A stretch of 64,000 nt of DNA from SM23-32 sp964434535 (GTDB taxonomy: Bacteria; Planctomycetota; Brocadiia; SM23-32): contig CAYSWA010000003.1 of the NCBI GenBank assembly GCA_964434535.1, forward strand, positions 1 through 64,000, read 5' to 3'. Positions 24,029 through 32,625 of this stretch are shown piece after piece. Position numbers and translations under genes: made by a program. Position 1 is the first letter of the stretch, and each line of letters opens with the position of its first letter. A model generated the notes under the pieces. That model did not search any database. It saw only the letters and a list, made by a program, of their open reading frames with translations, and was not told the DNA's origin.

Positions 24029-25192
24029 TCATATCCGCCGGCGGCGGGGTTCCAGGTCGATCTTGAGGGCGAGGAACTGGAGCAGGTCGCGCAGGCTGAC
24101 GATGCCGACCGGGCGGCCGTCCTCGACGATGACGGCCCGGGGCTCCTCGCGCTGGCGCAGCTCGGCGAGCACGTCCACGGCGTCGGCTTCGGGGCCGATG
24201 GTGAGCACCTCGTCCATCTCCCGCATCAGTTCGCCGACGGTGGTCTCGGGCCATCGGCCGCGTTCGACGTCGCCGGGCGCACGCGCGCTCATCAGCCCCG
24301 CCATCCGCCCGTCCTCGTCCACCACGGGGTAGTAGGTGAAGCGGTGATGGAAGACGCAGTCCTCCACGAACTCGTCGACGGGCATCTCGCGCGGCACCGT
24401 CACCAGGTCGGTGGTCATGAAGCGGGCGACCCGCTCCCCCTGGAGCTGCTGGCGGATGGTGACCATCTGGAGGCTGCCGGCGGCGGCCTGGCGCAGGAAG
24501 AAGCCGATGATGGCGAGCCAGACGCCGGTGATGACCACGTTGTTCAGCAGCAGGAAGACGCCGAGCATGATCAGCCCGAACCCGAAGAACGATCCGATGG
24601 CCACGGCCACGCGGGTGGCCGTCTGGAGGTCGTCGGTCACGCCCCAGAGGATGCTTCGCAGCACCCGCCCGCCGTCCAGCGGGAAGGCCGGCATGCTGTT
24701 GAAGCCGGCGAGCATGAAGTTCATGTAGCAGAGCAGGCCGAGCAGCGCGCGCACGGCGCCGTGCCACTCCGCATAGCGCGCGACGAGCCAGAGGCCGAGG
24801 AAGGCGATGCCGATCAGCACGCTGGAGAGGGGCCCGACGACGGCCATGAAGAACTCCGTCCCCGCCGTCGGCGGCTCGTCCTCGAGCTGGCTCACCCCGC
24901 CGAAGATGAACAGCGTGATCCCGGAGACCGGCATGCCCGTGGCGCGCGCCACCAGCGAGTGGCAGAGCTCGTGGGCGATGAGCGAGGCGAACAGCCCGAC
25001 CGTGCCGATCGCCGCCAGCCCCCAGCGAAGCTGCCAGCCCGCCTCCATGTCGAGCTTGCCCAGCCGCTGCGGGAAGTACCAGTTCGCCAGGCTGAACATG
25101 ACCAGCGCGACCAGGAACAGCCAGGACAGGTTCGCCTTGATGGGCAGCCCGAACAGACGGAACAGCGTCTTGTCTCGTCCGATCAGCGGCAT
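24029..25192 (-). CDS. Site-2-protease-type zinc metalloprotease with CBS domains
   Basis: A 387-residue inner-membrane protein of the M50 family (SpoIVFB/Rip-like), which cleaves membrane-embedded substrates. The zinc site is HELCH (His74, Glu75, His78), with the second motif NSMPAFPLDGG carrying D173. Six hydrophobic segments lie before residue 240. From about 250 two CBS domains follow (RFMTTDLVTVPREMPVDEF and GELMREMDEVLTIGPEADAV), which in relatives bind adenine nucleotides and may regulate activity. The ATG at 25192 has GGAAGGGG seven bases upstream. The substrate is unknown; no sigma/anti-sigma pair is adjacent. Confidence 0.92.
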   Translation of the reverse strand: MPLIGRDKTLFRLFGLPIKANLSWLFLVALVMFSLANWYFPQRLGKLDMEAGWQLRWGLAAIGTVGLFASLIAHELCHSLVARATGMPVSGITLFIFGGVSQLEDEPPTAGTEFFMAVVGPLSSVLIGIAFLGLWLVARYAEWHGAVRALLGLLCYMNFMLAGFNSMPAFPLDGGRVLRSILWGVTDDLQTATRVAVAIGSFFGFGLIMLGVFLLLNNVVITGVWLAIIGFFLRQAAAGSLQMVTIRQQLQGERVARFMTTDLVTVPREMPVDEFVEDCVFHHRFTYYPVVDEDGRMAGLMSARAPGDVERGRWPETTVGELMREMDEVLTIGPEADAVDVLAELRQREEPRAVIVEDGRPVGIVSLRDLLQFLALKIDLEPRRRRI

Positions 25193-25225
25193 GCGTCGCC
25201 CCCTTCCGTGGAATCTGCCCACTGC

Positions 25226-25231
25226 ATTATA
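25226..25231 (-). promoter_or_regulatory. TATAAT box of the site-2 protease gene
   Basis: Minus strand GCTATAATG: a perfect -10 with no clear -35. The same nonamer occurs upstream of the radical SAM gene (37777-37782). Confidence 0.5.
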
Positions 25232-25267
25232 GCGGCTGCGGGAAGGGCATGCGGGGGACGGGCGGGG

Positions 25268-26701
25268 TCATCGCCGGCGCCCTTTCGCCGCCTTCAGGAC
25301 CTTTGCCTCGGCCCGCTCGCGGTAGAAGGGGTCGAGCGGATAGCAGCCCGAGACCAGGCCCATGCGCGGCGCGCTGGTGCAGTCGCCGAAGGTGCGGCAG
25401 ATGCGCCGCCGCTCGAGCGCCCGGCCGGCCAGCACGTCGGCCGGCAGCTCGGGGTAGGAGAGCATCATCCGGCCGAGGCCGGCAAAGTCCGCCATGCCCC
25501 TACGCACCGCCGCCTGGGCCACGTGCGGCAGCCACTCCTGCAGGTAGGTGTAGCCCGAGCCGACAATCGTCAGGGCGGGCAAGCGCGCCTTGAGCGCTGC
25601 GGTAAGCGCGACGTGCCGCGCCACGCCGAGGAGCGGGTCCTCCGGCGGCGGGTAGCCGTCGCTCGGCGGATAGAGGGCCGGGCGGGTAAGGTGCGGATTG
25701 TAGTAGGGGCTGCCGAGCGAGACGTTCACGAGGCGCACGCCGAGCTCCTCCAGCAGGCCGAGCAGGCGGAGCGGCTCCTCCAGCGCGGGCCGGAGCGGAT
25801 CGTCCGGGTCCGCCCCGAAGGCGTAGGGATAGGGGACCGGGAAATCGACCGGCGCGCCCGTGCCGTCCGGGCCGGCGGCGAACGGCGGCGTGTCGAAGGC
25901 GCTCAGCCGCACGCCCACGCGCAGCCCCGGCACGCGCCGCCGGATGCCCTCCACGATCATGCGCAGGAACCGCGTGCGGTTCCCGAAGCTCCCGCCGAAG
26001 GGGCCGGGCCGCTCGTGCGCGGTGAGCAGCTCGTGCGCGAGGTAGCCGTGGCAGTGCTTGACGTCCACGAAGGCGAAGCCGGCTCCCGCGGCGAGGGCCG
26101 CCGCTTCGACGAAGCGCCCGGCGATGCCTTCGATCTCGGGGTCGGTCAGCACGGGCAGCTCGGGCGGCGCGCCGAACCGCGCGTCGAGCAGCGGGTGGCG
26201 GTAGGCGATGCGGGGCGCGGGGCGGCCGTCGGGCCGCGCGAAGCGGCCGGAGTGGGTGAGCTGGAGTCCGACGAGCAGGTCGTCCGTCCGCCCGCATGCC
26301 TCCCGGTGGGCCTCGACGAGCAGCTCGCGCAGCTCGGCGAGGGCCGGCAGGTTCGCCTCGCTGATGAGGAGCTGGCGGGGGTTCGCGCGGCCCTCGCGCA
26401 TGACGGCGACGGCCTCGCCGCCCCAGACGAGCTTGGCGCCGCTGCGGCCGAAGTTGCGCCATCGGCGGCGCGTCAGCTCGCTCGGCCGCCCGTCCCGGGT
26501 GCCGTCCCAGCCCTCCATCGGTTGCACGCAGAAGCGGTTGCCGACGACGGGGCCGTCGGCGAGCTCCAGCGGCCGCGCGAGCGGCGCGGCGGGGCCGGAC
26601 TCGATCTCGTCGTCGACCGGCAGTTCGAGGCCGAGGGAGGCCGCGTAGTCCCGCAGCTCCTCGGCGCTCTCGATGCTGGCCAGGCGGCGGCAGTCGGGCA
26701 T
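25268..26701 (-). CDS. NADH:flavin oxidoreductase (Old Yellow Enzyme family)
   Basis: A 477-residue FMN-dependent TIM-barrel oxidoreductase. Seen features are NRFCVQPMEGWDGTRDG near residue 56, LVWGGEAVAVMREGRANPRQ, LQLTHSGRFARPDG with the flavin/ligand His, DVKHCHGYLAHELL, and FGGSFGNRTRF. These are hallmarks of the 2,4-dienoyl-CoA reductase/enoate reductase branch. About 50 residues precede the barrel. A cysteine group near the C-terminus (CRTFGDCTSAPRMGLVSGCY) could hold a cluster or be structural; the extra FAD/NADH domain of DCR is missing. Last gene of the GH88-SDR-OYE operon, so it may act on a sugar-derived or aromatic compound. Confidence 0.85.
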   Translation of the reverse strand: MPDCRRLASIESAEELRDYAASLGLELPVDDEIESGPAAPLARPLELADGPVVGNRFCVQPMEGWDGTRDGRPSELTRRRWRNFGRSGAKLVWGGEAVAVMREGRANPRQLLISEANLPALAELRELLVEAHREACGRTDDLLVGLQLTHSGRFARPDGRPAPRIAYRHPLLDARFGAPPELPVLTDPEIEGIAGRFVEAAALAAGAGFAFVDVKHCHGYLAHELLTAHERPGPFGGSFGNRTRFLRMIVEGIRRRVPGLRVGVRLSAFDTPPFAAGPDGTGAPVDFPVPYPYAFGADPDDPLRPALEEPLRLLGLLEELGVRLVNVSLGSPYYNPHLTRPALYPPSDGYPPPEDPLLGVARHVALTAALKARLPALTIVGSGYTYLQEWLPHVAQAAVRRGMADFAGLGRMMLSYPELPADVLAGRALERRRICRTFGDCTSAPRMGLVSGCYPLDPFYRERAEAKVLKAAKGRRR

Positions 26702-26714
26702 GGCGGTAGCGGGG

Positions 26715-27500
26715 TCAGAGCCGGCACAGGTGGAAGCCGCCGTCCACGTCGATCACCTCGCCGGTCGAGAACGGGAGGCGGCCTTCGGCGATGGCGGCGA
26801 CGGCCAGGGCGACCTCCCGCGGCTCGCCCCAGCGCGGGATCGGGGTCAGGCCGCCGGCGATCAGGGCCTCGTAACGCTCGGCGACGGGCGCCGTCATGTC
26901 GGTGCGGATGAGGCCGGGGCGGACCTCGTAGACGTTGATCCCGTGGCCGGCCAGGCGCGCCGCGAAGAGCCGCGTCACCATGGCGAGGCCGGCCTTCGAG
27001 ATGCAGTACTCGGGGCGGTCGGGGCTGGCGGCGTAGGCGCTGACGGAGCCGACGTTGACGATGTCCGCCCGCTCGATCGCCCCCGACTCGATCAGCCCGA
27101 TCATGGCGCGGGCGACCCGCTGGGTGAGGAAGAAGGCGCCCTTCAGGTTCACGGCCACGATGCGGTCGAAGGACTCCTCGCTCGTCTCGAGCAGGTCGAG
27201 GCGCCGGGCGGGGGCGGCGCCGGCGTTGTTGACGAGCATGTCGATGCGGCCCAGCGCCCCCAGGGCCTCCCCGACCAGCCGCTCGCGGTCGGCGGCGCCG
27301 GCCACGTCGGCCCGGAGGGTCAGCGCCTCCCCGCCGGCCTGCTCCACCAGGCGGGCGGCCTCGGCGGCGGCCTCCTCGTCGGCCCGGTAGTTGACGGCCA
27401 CCCGCCATCCCCGCTCGCCGAGCGCCACGGCGATCGCCCGCCCGATCCCCCGCCCGGCGCCCGTCACCAGCGCGACCCGCGCTTCGTCGTCAGCTCTCAT
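26715..27500 (-). CDS. Short-chain dehydrogenase/reductase (FabG-like)
   Basis: A 261-residue classical SDR. TGAGRGIGRAIAVALG binds NAD(P), NNAGAAPARR is the NNAG motif, and the catalytic Ser, Tyr and Lys fall in VGSVSAYAASPDRPEYCISK. It ends with GEVIDVDGGFHL, typical of the family. It overlaps the end of the GH88 gene by 11 bases and precedes the OYE gene by 13. The position suggests oxidation or reduction of a sugar or sugar acid released by GH88, although fatty-acid FabG activity cannot be excluded by sequence. Confidence 0.9.
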   Translation of the reverse strand: MRADDEARVALVTGAGRGIGRAIAVALGERGWRVAVNYRADEEAAAEAARLVEQAGGEALTLRADVAGAADRERLVGEALGALGRIDMLVNNAGAAPARRLDLLETSEESFDRIVAVNLKGAFFLTQRVARAMIGLIESGAIERADIVNVGSVSAYAASPDRPEYCISKAGLAMVTRLFAARLAGHGINVYEVRPGLIRTDMTAPVAERYEALIAGGLTPIPRWGEPREVALAVAAIAEGRLPFSTGEVIDVDGGFHLCRL

Positions 27501-28587
27501 CGGCCAGCACCTTGCTCAGTGTCTCCAGGAAGAAGTAGTCGCCCCACATGACGCTCTCGTCCACGCCGAGCCCCTTGCGCTCGTGGTAGATGGCATGCTT
27601 GAGCACGCCCTCCCAGCCGGGCGTCTCGACGGCGAGGAACTGCGGCGTGCAGAGCGTGGCGAGGATGCGCAGCGCGTAGTCGCGGTATCGCCCGCCCGCT
27701 TCGCCGAGCATCTCCGAGAGCCTCCACATCCCGCCGGCGGCCACGGCGGCGGCGGACGACTCGTAGGGGAGGGCCGGATCCGGCTCGTCCCAGTCGTTCG
27801 GCGGCACCCCGTGGGCGCCAGTCCGCTCGATGTAGTAGTCGGCGCAGCGGCGGGCCGTCTCGAGCAGGCGCGCGTCGCCGCTGAAGGAGTAGGCCGTCCC
27901 GAACCCGTAGACCGCCCATGCCTGTCCGCGCGCCCAGCACGAGTCACCGCGCCAGCCCTGGCGGGTCTGCTGGCGCAGGAACTCGCCGGTGCGCAGCGCG
28001 AAGATGCCCTCGTGGGCCGTGCTCCCGTCCCCGCGCACCAGCCGGCGCCGGGTTGTCCGGCAATGCTGATCGGCGATGCGCCGGAGGGCCTCGTCGCCGG
28101 CCTGCTCGGCGGCGTAGAAGACGATCCCCACGTTCATCATGATGTCGATAAACAGGCTCTGCTCGCCGAGGAAGGAGCAGAGGTATCCGCCCGGTTCCTG
28201 GAAGCGGAGGGCGAGGGTGCGGCCGGCCTCGACGACGACCCGGCGCGTGCGCTCCTCGCCGGTCAGGTCGTGCCAGCGCTTCCAGGTCGGCCAGAACAGG
28301 AAGCCGAGGTCGTGCACCGAGCGGTCGGCCTTGCGCGGCTCGATCAGGCGCGAGCAGCGCTCGGCCTGCCGGCGCCACCACTCCTCGCCCGTGCGCTCGT
28401 AGATGAGCCAGAGCTCGCCGCCGAGGAAGCCCTCGCACCAGTTGGTCCACCGCTCGCCCTCGTGGCGCCACCGGCCGCAACGGCTGTAGGTGGGGAAGAA
28501 GCCGGGGTGGCGCTCGACGAGCCGGCGCACCTGCCCGGCGGCGAACTCGAAGGCGCGCGCGGCCCGCTGCCTGAAGTCCTCGGCCAT
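27490..28587 (-). CDS. Glycoside hydrolase family 88 (unsaturated glucuronyl/galacturonyl hydrolase)
   Basis: Hydrates and releases the unsaturated uronic acid at the end of oligosaccharides left by polysaccharide lyases. The 365-residue alpha/alpha barrel shows D93 in VHDLGF and D148 in FIDIMMN, the positions of the two conserved Asp in Bacillus UGL. DSCWARGQAWAVYGFGTAY, VPPNDWDEPD and MWGDYFFLETL are also family marks. There is no signal peptide, so it acts in the cytoplasm on imported oligomers. No polysaccharide lyase or transporter is in the window. First gene of a three-gene operon with its own promoter. Confidence 0.93.
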   Translation of the reverse strand: MAEDFRQRAARAFEFAAGQVRRLVERHPGFFPTYSRCGRWRHEGERWTNWCEGFLGGELWLIYERTGEEWWRRQAERCSRLIEPRKADRSVHDLGFLFWPTWKRWHDLTGEERTRRVVVEAGRTLALRFQEPGGYLCSFLGEQSLFIDIMMNVGIVFYAAEQAGDEALRRIADQHCRTTRRRLVRGDGSTAHEGIFALRTGEFLRQQTRQGWRGDSCWARGQAWAVYGFGTAYSFSGDARLLETARRCADYYIERTGAHGVPPNDWDEPDPALPYESSAAAVAAGGMWRLSEMLGEAGGRYRDYALRILATLCTPQFLAVETPGWEGVLKHAIYHERKGLGVDESVMWGDYFFLETLSKVLADES

Positions 28588-28616
28588 CCTCTCCTCCCGC
28601 TGCGTTCCGGCCGGCC

Positions 28617-28645
28617 ATCTTACGGGCGCCGCGAGAGGCCGTCAA
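28617..28645 (-). promoter_or_regulatory. Promoter of the GH88-SDR-OYE operon
   Basis: Minus strand: TTGACG (28645-28640), 17 bp, TAAGAT (28622-28617). Leader about 25 nt. Confidence 0.6.
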
Positions 28646-28678
28646 CGCGGGCTGGCGCCGACCCGTAGCACAGGCCCC

Positions 28679-29884
28679 CTACGGGCGCCAGATGGTGCCG
28701 TCGGGCAGGCGGCTCACCGTCCAGGTGGGGTTGGCCTCGTCGGCGGGGAACCTGGCGGCCAGCTCCTCGTCGAACTCGATCCCCAGCCCCGGCCGGTCGT
28801 TGGGGTAGGCGTAGCCTTCGCGCACCTCGGGCATGCCGGGGAAGAGGTCCCGCTCGGCCTGGCCGCGGCGGCTCCACTCCTGCACGCCGAAGTTGTGGCA
28901 GGCCAGGTCCAGGTGCACGTTGGCCGCCATGCCGACCGGCGAGACGTCGCCCGGCCCGTGCCAGGCCGTGCGCACGCCGAACGCCGCGCACGTGTGCGCC
29001 AGCTTAAGCGCCGGCGTGATGCCGCCGATCTGGGAGACGTGCACGCGGATGAAGTCGATGAGCCGCTCGGCGATGATCGGCGTCATCTCGCGCGGGTTGT
29101 TGAACAGCTCGCCCATGGCGATCGGCGTGGCGCAGACGGCGCGGATCTGCCGCAGCCAGTCCAGGTCCTCCGGCGCCACCACGTCCTCCAGGAAGAAGAG
29201 GCGGTAGGGCTCGAGCGCCCTGGCCAGATAGACGGCGTCGATCGGGGCGAGGCGCTCGTGCACGTCGTAGAGCAGCTCGACCTCGTCGCCGAGCTCGGCC
29301 CGCAGGTAGTCGAAGAAGTCGGGGATGCGGCGGACCTTCTCGCGGGGGTCGAAGTAGTCGCCGGGCGGGGCGCCTTCGGGACGCGCCATGTCCGCCCCTT
29401 CGGTCCCCGGGTAGCCGCCGAGCTGACAGCGCACGTAGCGGAATCCTTCGGCCATCAGCGCCTCGGCCCGTTCGGCCACCGCGCGGGGCTCGGGGCCGTC
29501 GGCATGGACGTAGACGGCCGCCGCCGGCCGGCACGCCCCGCCCCAGAGCCGGTAGCAGGGCATCCCGGCCAGCTTGCCCAGGATGTCCCAGAGCGCCATG
29601 TCGACCCCGCTGATGGCGTTGTTGAGCACCGGCCCGTTGCGCCAGTAGCCGTTGACCATGGCGCACTGGTAGATGTCCTCGATGTCGCGCGGGTCGCGTC
29701 CGACGACGAAGGGGCCGACGTGGCCGTCGAGCGCCGCCTTCACCGCCAGGTGGCGCTGGGTGAACGTGGCGCAGCCGAGGCCGTAGAGCCCGTCCTGGTT
29801 GGTGAGCACGCGGACGACGACGAGGCGGGCGCGGCCGGGCTGGGTGACGGTTGTGCGGACCTCGGCGATCTTCAGCTCGCTCAT
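28679..29884 (-). CDS. Enolase-superfamily dehydratase, RspA/ManD (mannonate dehydratase-like)
   Basis: A 401-residue member of the enolase superfamily, closest to D-mannonate/D-gluconate dehydratases and 'starvation-sensing' RspA. GPVLNNAISGVDMALWDILG and KLAGMPCYRLWGGACR form the start of the barrel. The metal-binding acids fall in LLYDVHERLAP, FFLEDVVAPED and IAMGELFNNP, and AWHGPGDVSPVG carries the His/Gly end. D-mannonate to 2-keto-3-deoxygluconate conversion would fit beside GH88, which feeds the same uronate route. Some ManD relatives are catalytically weak, so activity is an inference. Confidence 0.88.
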   Translation of the reverse strand: MSELKIAEVRTTVTQPGRARLVVVRVLTNQDGLYGLGCATFTQRHLAVKAALDGHVGPFVVGRDPRDIEDIYQCAMVNGYWRNGPVLNNAISGVDMALWDILGKLAGMPCYRLWGGACRPAAAVYVHADGPEPRAVAERAEALMAEGFRYVRCQLGGYPGTEGADMARPEGAPPGDYFDPREKVRRIPDFFDYLRAELGDEVELLYDVHERLAPIDAVYLARALEPYRLFFLEDVVAPEDLDWLRQIRAVCATPIAMGELFNNPREMTPIIAERLIDFIRVHVSQIGGITPALKLAHTCAAFGVRTAWHGPGDVSPVGMAANVHLDLACHNFGVQEWSRRGQAERDLFPGMPEVREGYAYPNDRPGLGIEFDEELAARFPADEANPTWTVSRLPDGTIWRP

Positions 29885-29925
29885 CGGCGGTCCTCGCGCG
29901 GGCGTGGTTGGGCGCAGACGCGGGC

Positions 29926-29954
29926 ATTGTAGGGCCGCCCGCCGGCGCCGTCAA
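29926..29954 (-). promoter_or_regulatory. Promoter of the RspA/ManD gene
   Basis: Minus strand: TTGACG (29954-29949), 17 bp, TACAAT (29931-29926). The -35 context is the same as at 28645. Confidence 0.65.
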
Positions 29955-29975
29955 CGCCTCTGCCGGCAGGGAACG

Positions 29976-30001
29976 GAGCCGAAACCCGGGACTTTCGGCG
30001 G
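29976..30001 (-). repeat. R2 repeat with internal deletion
   Basis: GCCGAAACCCGGGACTTTCG joined to GCGG: the two outer ends of R2 fused at a shared CCCGGGACT-like sequence, with the middle lost. Confidence 0.5.
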
Positions 30002-30059
30002 CCAACCGGACGCGACGGGGCGCGTCCCTCCGAAGCAAGATGCCGGCGCTACCCGCGCC

Positions 30060-30088
30060 TTGAGCGCGGCGGGGCGGCCGCGTATCCT
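30060..30088 (+). promoter_or_regulatory. Promoter of mutY, possibly leaderless
   Basis: TTGAGC (30060-30065), 17 bp, TATCCT (30083-30088). The ATG at 30096 is eight bases past the -10 and no Shine-Dalgarno precedes it. Confidence 0.5.
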
Positions 30089-30095
30089 GCCGCGA

Positions 30096-31172
30096 ATGGA
30101 CCCCCGCACCGCCAGGCTCATCGGACGCCGCATCGTGCTCTGGTACGGGCGCAACGCGCGCGACCTGCCGTGGCGTGCCGACCCGACGCCCTACTCGGTC
30201 TGGGTCAGCGAGGTGATGCTCCAGCAGACCGTCGTGGCCACCGTCGGGCCCTACTTCCGGCGCTGGATGGAGCGGTTCCCGGACGTGGCGACGCTGGCGG
30301 CCGGCCCGGAGCGGGCGGTGCTCGCCGCCTGGGAGGGGATGGGCTACTACCGGCGCGCGCGGCGCCTGCACGCCGCCGCCCGGCTGATCGTCGAGCGGCA
30401 CGGCGGCCGGGTGCCCTGCGCCCGTGAGGACCTCCTCGCCCTGCCGGGCGTCGGGCCCTACATCGCCGCCGCCGTCCGCAGCATCGCCTTCGGAGAGGAC
30501 GAGGTGGCCCTCGACGCCAACGTCGTGCGCGTCTTCATGCGCCTGCTCGCCCTGGAGGGGACGGGCGCGGAGGCGGACGTGCGCCGCGAGGTGCGCGCGG
30601 CGGCACGGGCCGCCCTGCCCCCGGGCCGCTCGGCCGAGCTGAACCAGGGACTGATGGACTTCGGGAGCCTGATCTGCCGGGCCCGCGCGCCGCTCTGCCC
30701 CGGCTGCTTCCTGCGCGGCCGGTGCGCCGCCTTCGCCGGAGGGCGCCAGCACGAGATCCCCCGCCGCGACCCGCGCAGGCTGAAGAAGATCCGCACGGCC
30801 GTCGCCGTCATCCGCCGGGACGGGGAAGTCTTCCTCCAGCGTCGCCCGGACGACGGTCTATTCGCCGGGATGTGGGAGTTCCCCGGCGGCAAGCTGCGCG
30901 AGGGCGAGTCGCCGCGCGAGGGGCTGGCGCGGGAGTGCCGCGAGGAGCTCGGCGTCGCGGTGCGTCCGGGGCCGAAGCTGATCGAGCTGACGCACTACTA
31001 CACGGCCTTCCACGTGCGCCTGCACGCATTGCTCTGCCCCGACCCCGGCGGCCTGCCGCTCGATGACGATCACTGCTGGGTGGCGGCCGACAAGCTGTCG
31101 GATTACCCCATGCCGTCGGCCAACCGGCGGGTGGTCGAGGCGCTGGCGGAGCGGCAGGCCGGGGGCCGCTAA
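30096..31172 (+). CDS. mutY: A/G-specific adenine DNA glycosylase MutY
   Basis: Removes adenine mispaired with 8-oxoguanine. In 358 residues: E39 in VSEVMLQQTVV, the helix-hairpin-helix LLALPGVGPYIAAAV, catalytic D140 in ALDANVVRVF, and the [4Fe-4S] cysteines C194, C201, C204 and C210 with the normal x6-x2-x5 spacing. A C-terminal Nudix-like domain with the intact box GGKLREGESPREGLAREC and REELGV follows, the 8-oxoG recognition part. The ATG at 30096 is favoured because homology begins there. The stop overlaps the convergent trpC end by four bases. Confidence 0.96.
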   Translation: MDPRTARLIGRRIVLWYGRNARDLPWRADPTPYSVWVSEVMLQQTVVATVGPYFRRWMERFPDVATLAAGPERAVLAAWEGMGYYRRARRLHAAARLIVERHGGRVPCAREDLLALPGVGPYIAAAVRSIAFGEDEVALDANVVRVFMRLLALEGTGAEADVRREVRAAARAALPPGRSAELNQGLMDFGSLICRARAPLCPGCFLRGRCAAFAGGRQHEIPRRDPRRLKKIRTAVAVIRRDGEVFLQRRPDDGLFAGMWEFPGGKLREGESPREGLARECREELGVAVRPGPKLIELTHYYTAFHVRLHALLCPDPGGLPLDDDHCWVAADKLSDYPMPSANRRVVEALAERQAGGR

Positions 31173-31966
31173 CCGGCGCAGGCCGCCGCGAGCGCGCGGG
31201 TGGCGGCTTCGACGTCGTCGGCGCGCATCAGCGTCTCGCCGATCAGGACGGCCTTGACGCCGCATTCGGCGAGGCGGCGCACGTCCTCGGGGCCCTTGAT
31301 GCCGCTCTCGGCGACCAGGAGCGCCCCCTCCGGCGCCCGGGGCGCCAGCCGCTCGCAGGTGGCCAGGTCCACCTCGAAGGTGCGCAGGTCACGGTTGTTG
31401 ATGCCGATCAGGTCGGCGCCGGCCGTGACCGCCACGTCCATCTCGCGCTCGTCATGCACCTCGACCAGAGCGTCCATGCCGAGGTCGCGCACGCCGGCGG
31501 CCAGCCGCTTCAGCCGCGCCGGCTCCAGCGCCGCCGCGATCAGCAGGCAGGCGTCCGCCCCGAGCACGCGCGACTCGAGCACCTGCACCTCGTCCAGGAT
31601 GAAGTCCTTGCGCAGCACGGGCAGGCCGACCGCCCGGCGGACCCGCCTCAGGTAGTCCGCCTCGCCCTGGAAGAACCGCCGGTCGGTGAGCACGCTGACG
31701 CAGGCCGCCCCGCCCCGCTCGTAGGCGCGGGCGATGGCGACGGGGTCGAAGTCCTCGCGGATCAGTCCGGCGGAGGGCGACGCCTTCTTGGCCTCGGCGA
31801 TGAGGGCCACGCCGCTCGCCCCGGCGAGGGCGGCCCGGAAGCCGCGCGGCGCCCCGGCCGCCCGCGCCCGGCGGGCGAGCCCGTCCAGGTCGCCCGCGTG
31901 GAGGGCGGCGAGCTCCTCGCGCTTCGCCGCGCAGATGCGCGCCAGTATGTCGGGCATCTCGCTCAC
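31169..31966 (-). CDS. trpC: Indole-3-glycerol phosphate synthase
   Basis: Closes the indole ring in tryptophan synthesis. The 265-residue TIM barrel has LIAEAKKASPSAGLIREDFD with the catalytic Lys and the substrate SPS, VLTDRRFFQGE, VLRKDFILDEVQV, VEVHDEREMD, IGINNRDLRTFEVD, and VAESGIK with the phosphate site. The GTG start overlaps the thiE stop (GTGA at 31966-31963), so the genes are translationally coupled. trpD lies 14 kb away, so the trp genes are dispersed here. Confidence 0.95.
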   Translation of the reverse strand: MSEMPDILARICAAKREELAALHAGDLDGLARRARAAGAPRGFRAALAGASGVALIAEAKKASPSAGLIREDFDPVAIARAYERGGAACVSVLTDRRFFQGEADYLRRVRRAVGLPVLRKDFILDEVQVLESRVLGADACLLIAAALEPARLKRLAAGVRDLGMDALVEVHDEREMDVAVTAGADLIGINNRDLRTFEVDLATCERLAPRAPEGALLVAESGIKGPEDVRRLAECGVKAVLIGETLMRADDVEAATRALAAACAG

Positions 31967-32625
31967 GGTGCTTCGCTCCCTGCCCGGGTCACCACCGCGC
32001 GCAGCTCACGGGCGGCGGCTTCGGGGTCGTCGGCGCCGCAGAGGGCCGAGCAGACGGCCACGGCCGTCGCCCCGGCGCGGACGGCCTGCCCCGCATTCTC
32101 GCGCGTAATCCCGCCGATGGCGACGCGGGGCAGGCCCACGTCGGCCGCTACCTTGCGCACAAGCTCCGGCCCCTTGCCCTCGGCGTAGCCCTTCGTGGCG
32201 GTCGGCGCGAAGGGCCCGACGCCGATGTAATCGACGGGCAGTTCAAGCGCCGTGCGGGCCTGCCCCACAGAGTGCGTGGACCAGCCGATCAGCATTTCCG
32301 GCCCGACCACGGCCCGCACGGCCGCCGGCGGCAGGTCGTCCTGGCCCAGGTGCACGCCGTCGGCGCGGGCGATGAGCGCCACGTCGGCCCGGTCGTTGAC
32401 GATCAGCAGCGCGCCGGCCTCCTCGGTCATCTCGCGCAGGGCGAGCGCCCGGCCGAGCAGCTCGGCGTCCTCCGGGTCCTTCTCCCTGAGCTGGAGCGCG
32501 TCGGCCCCGCCGGCGAGCAGGCGCTCGGCCGTCTGGCGCCAGGGGCGGCGGCAGAACCGCTCGGTCAGGACGGCGTAGAGCCTCACGCCGGCCATGCGTG
32601 CGCGCAGCTCGCGCATCGGGCTCAC
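31963..32625 (-). CDS. thiE: Thiamine-phosphate synthase
   Basis: Couples the thiazole and pyrimidine moieties to give thiamine phosphate. The 220-residue barrel shows QLREKDPEDAELLGRA, LLIVNDRADVALIARADGVH, LGQDDLPPAAVR, GPFAPTATKG and VAIGGI, all family signatures. A GTG start overlaps the manA-like stop, and the end overlaps trpC, so three genes of unrelated pathways are tightly packed. No other thi genes are in the window. Confidence 0.94.
   Translation of the reverse strand: MSPMRELRARMAGVRLYAVLTERFCRRPWRQTAERLLAGGADALQLREKDPEDAELLGRALALREMTEEAGALLIVNDRADVALIARADGVHLGQDDLPPAAVRAVVGPEMLIGWSTHSVGQARTALELPVDYIGVGPFAPTATKGYAEGKGPELVRKVAADVGLPRVAIGGITRENAGQAVRAGATAVAVCSALCGADDPEAAARELRAVVTRAGSEAP

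Noticed and set aside
23984..26911. A 975-codon plus-strand frame opposite the site-2 protease and OYE genes
   Set aside because: It is a shadow of two genes with visible catalytic motifs.
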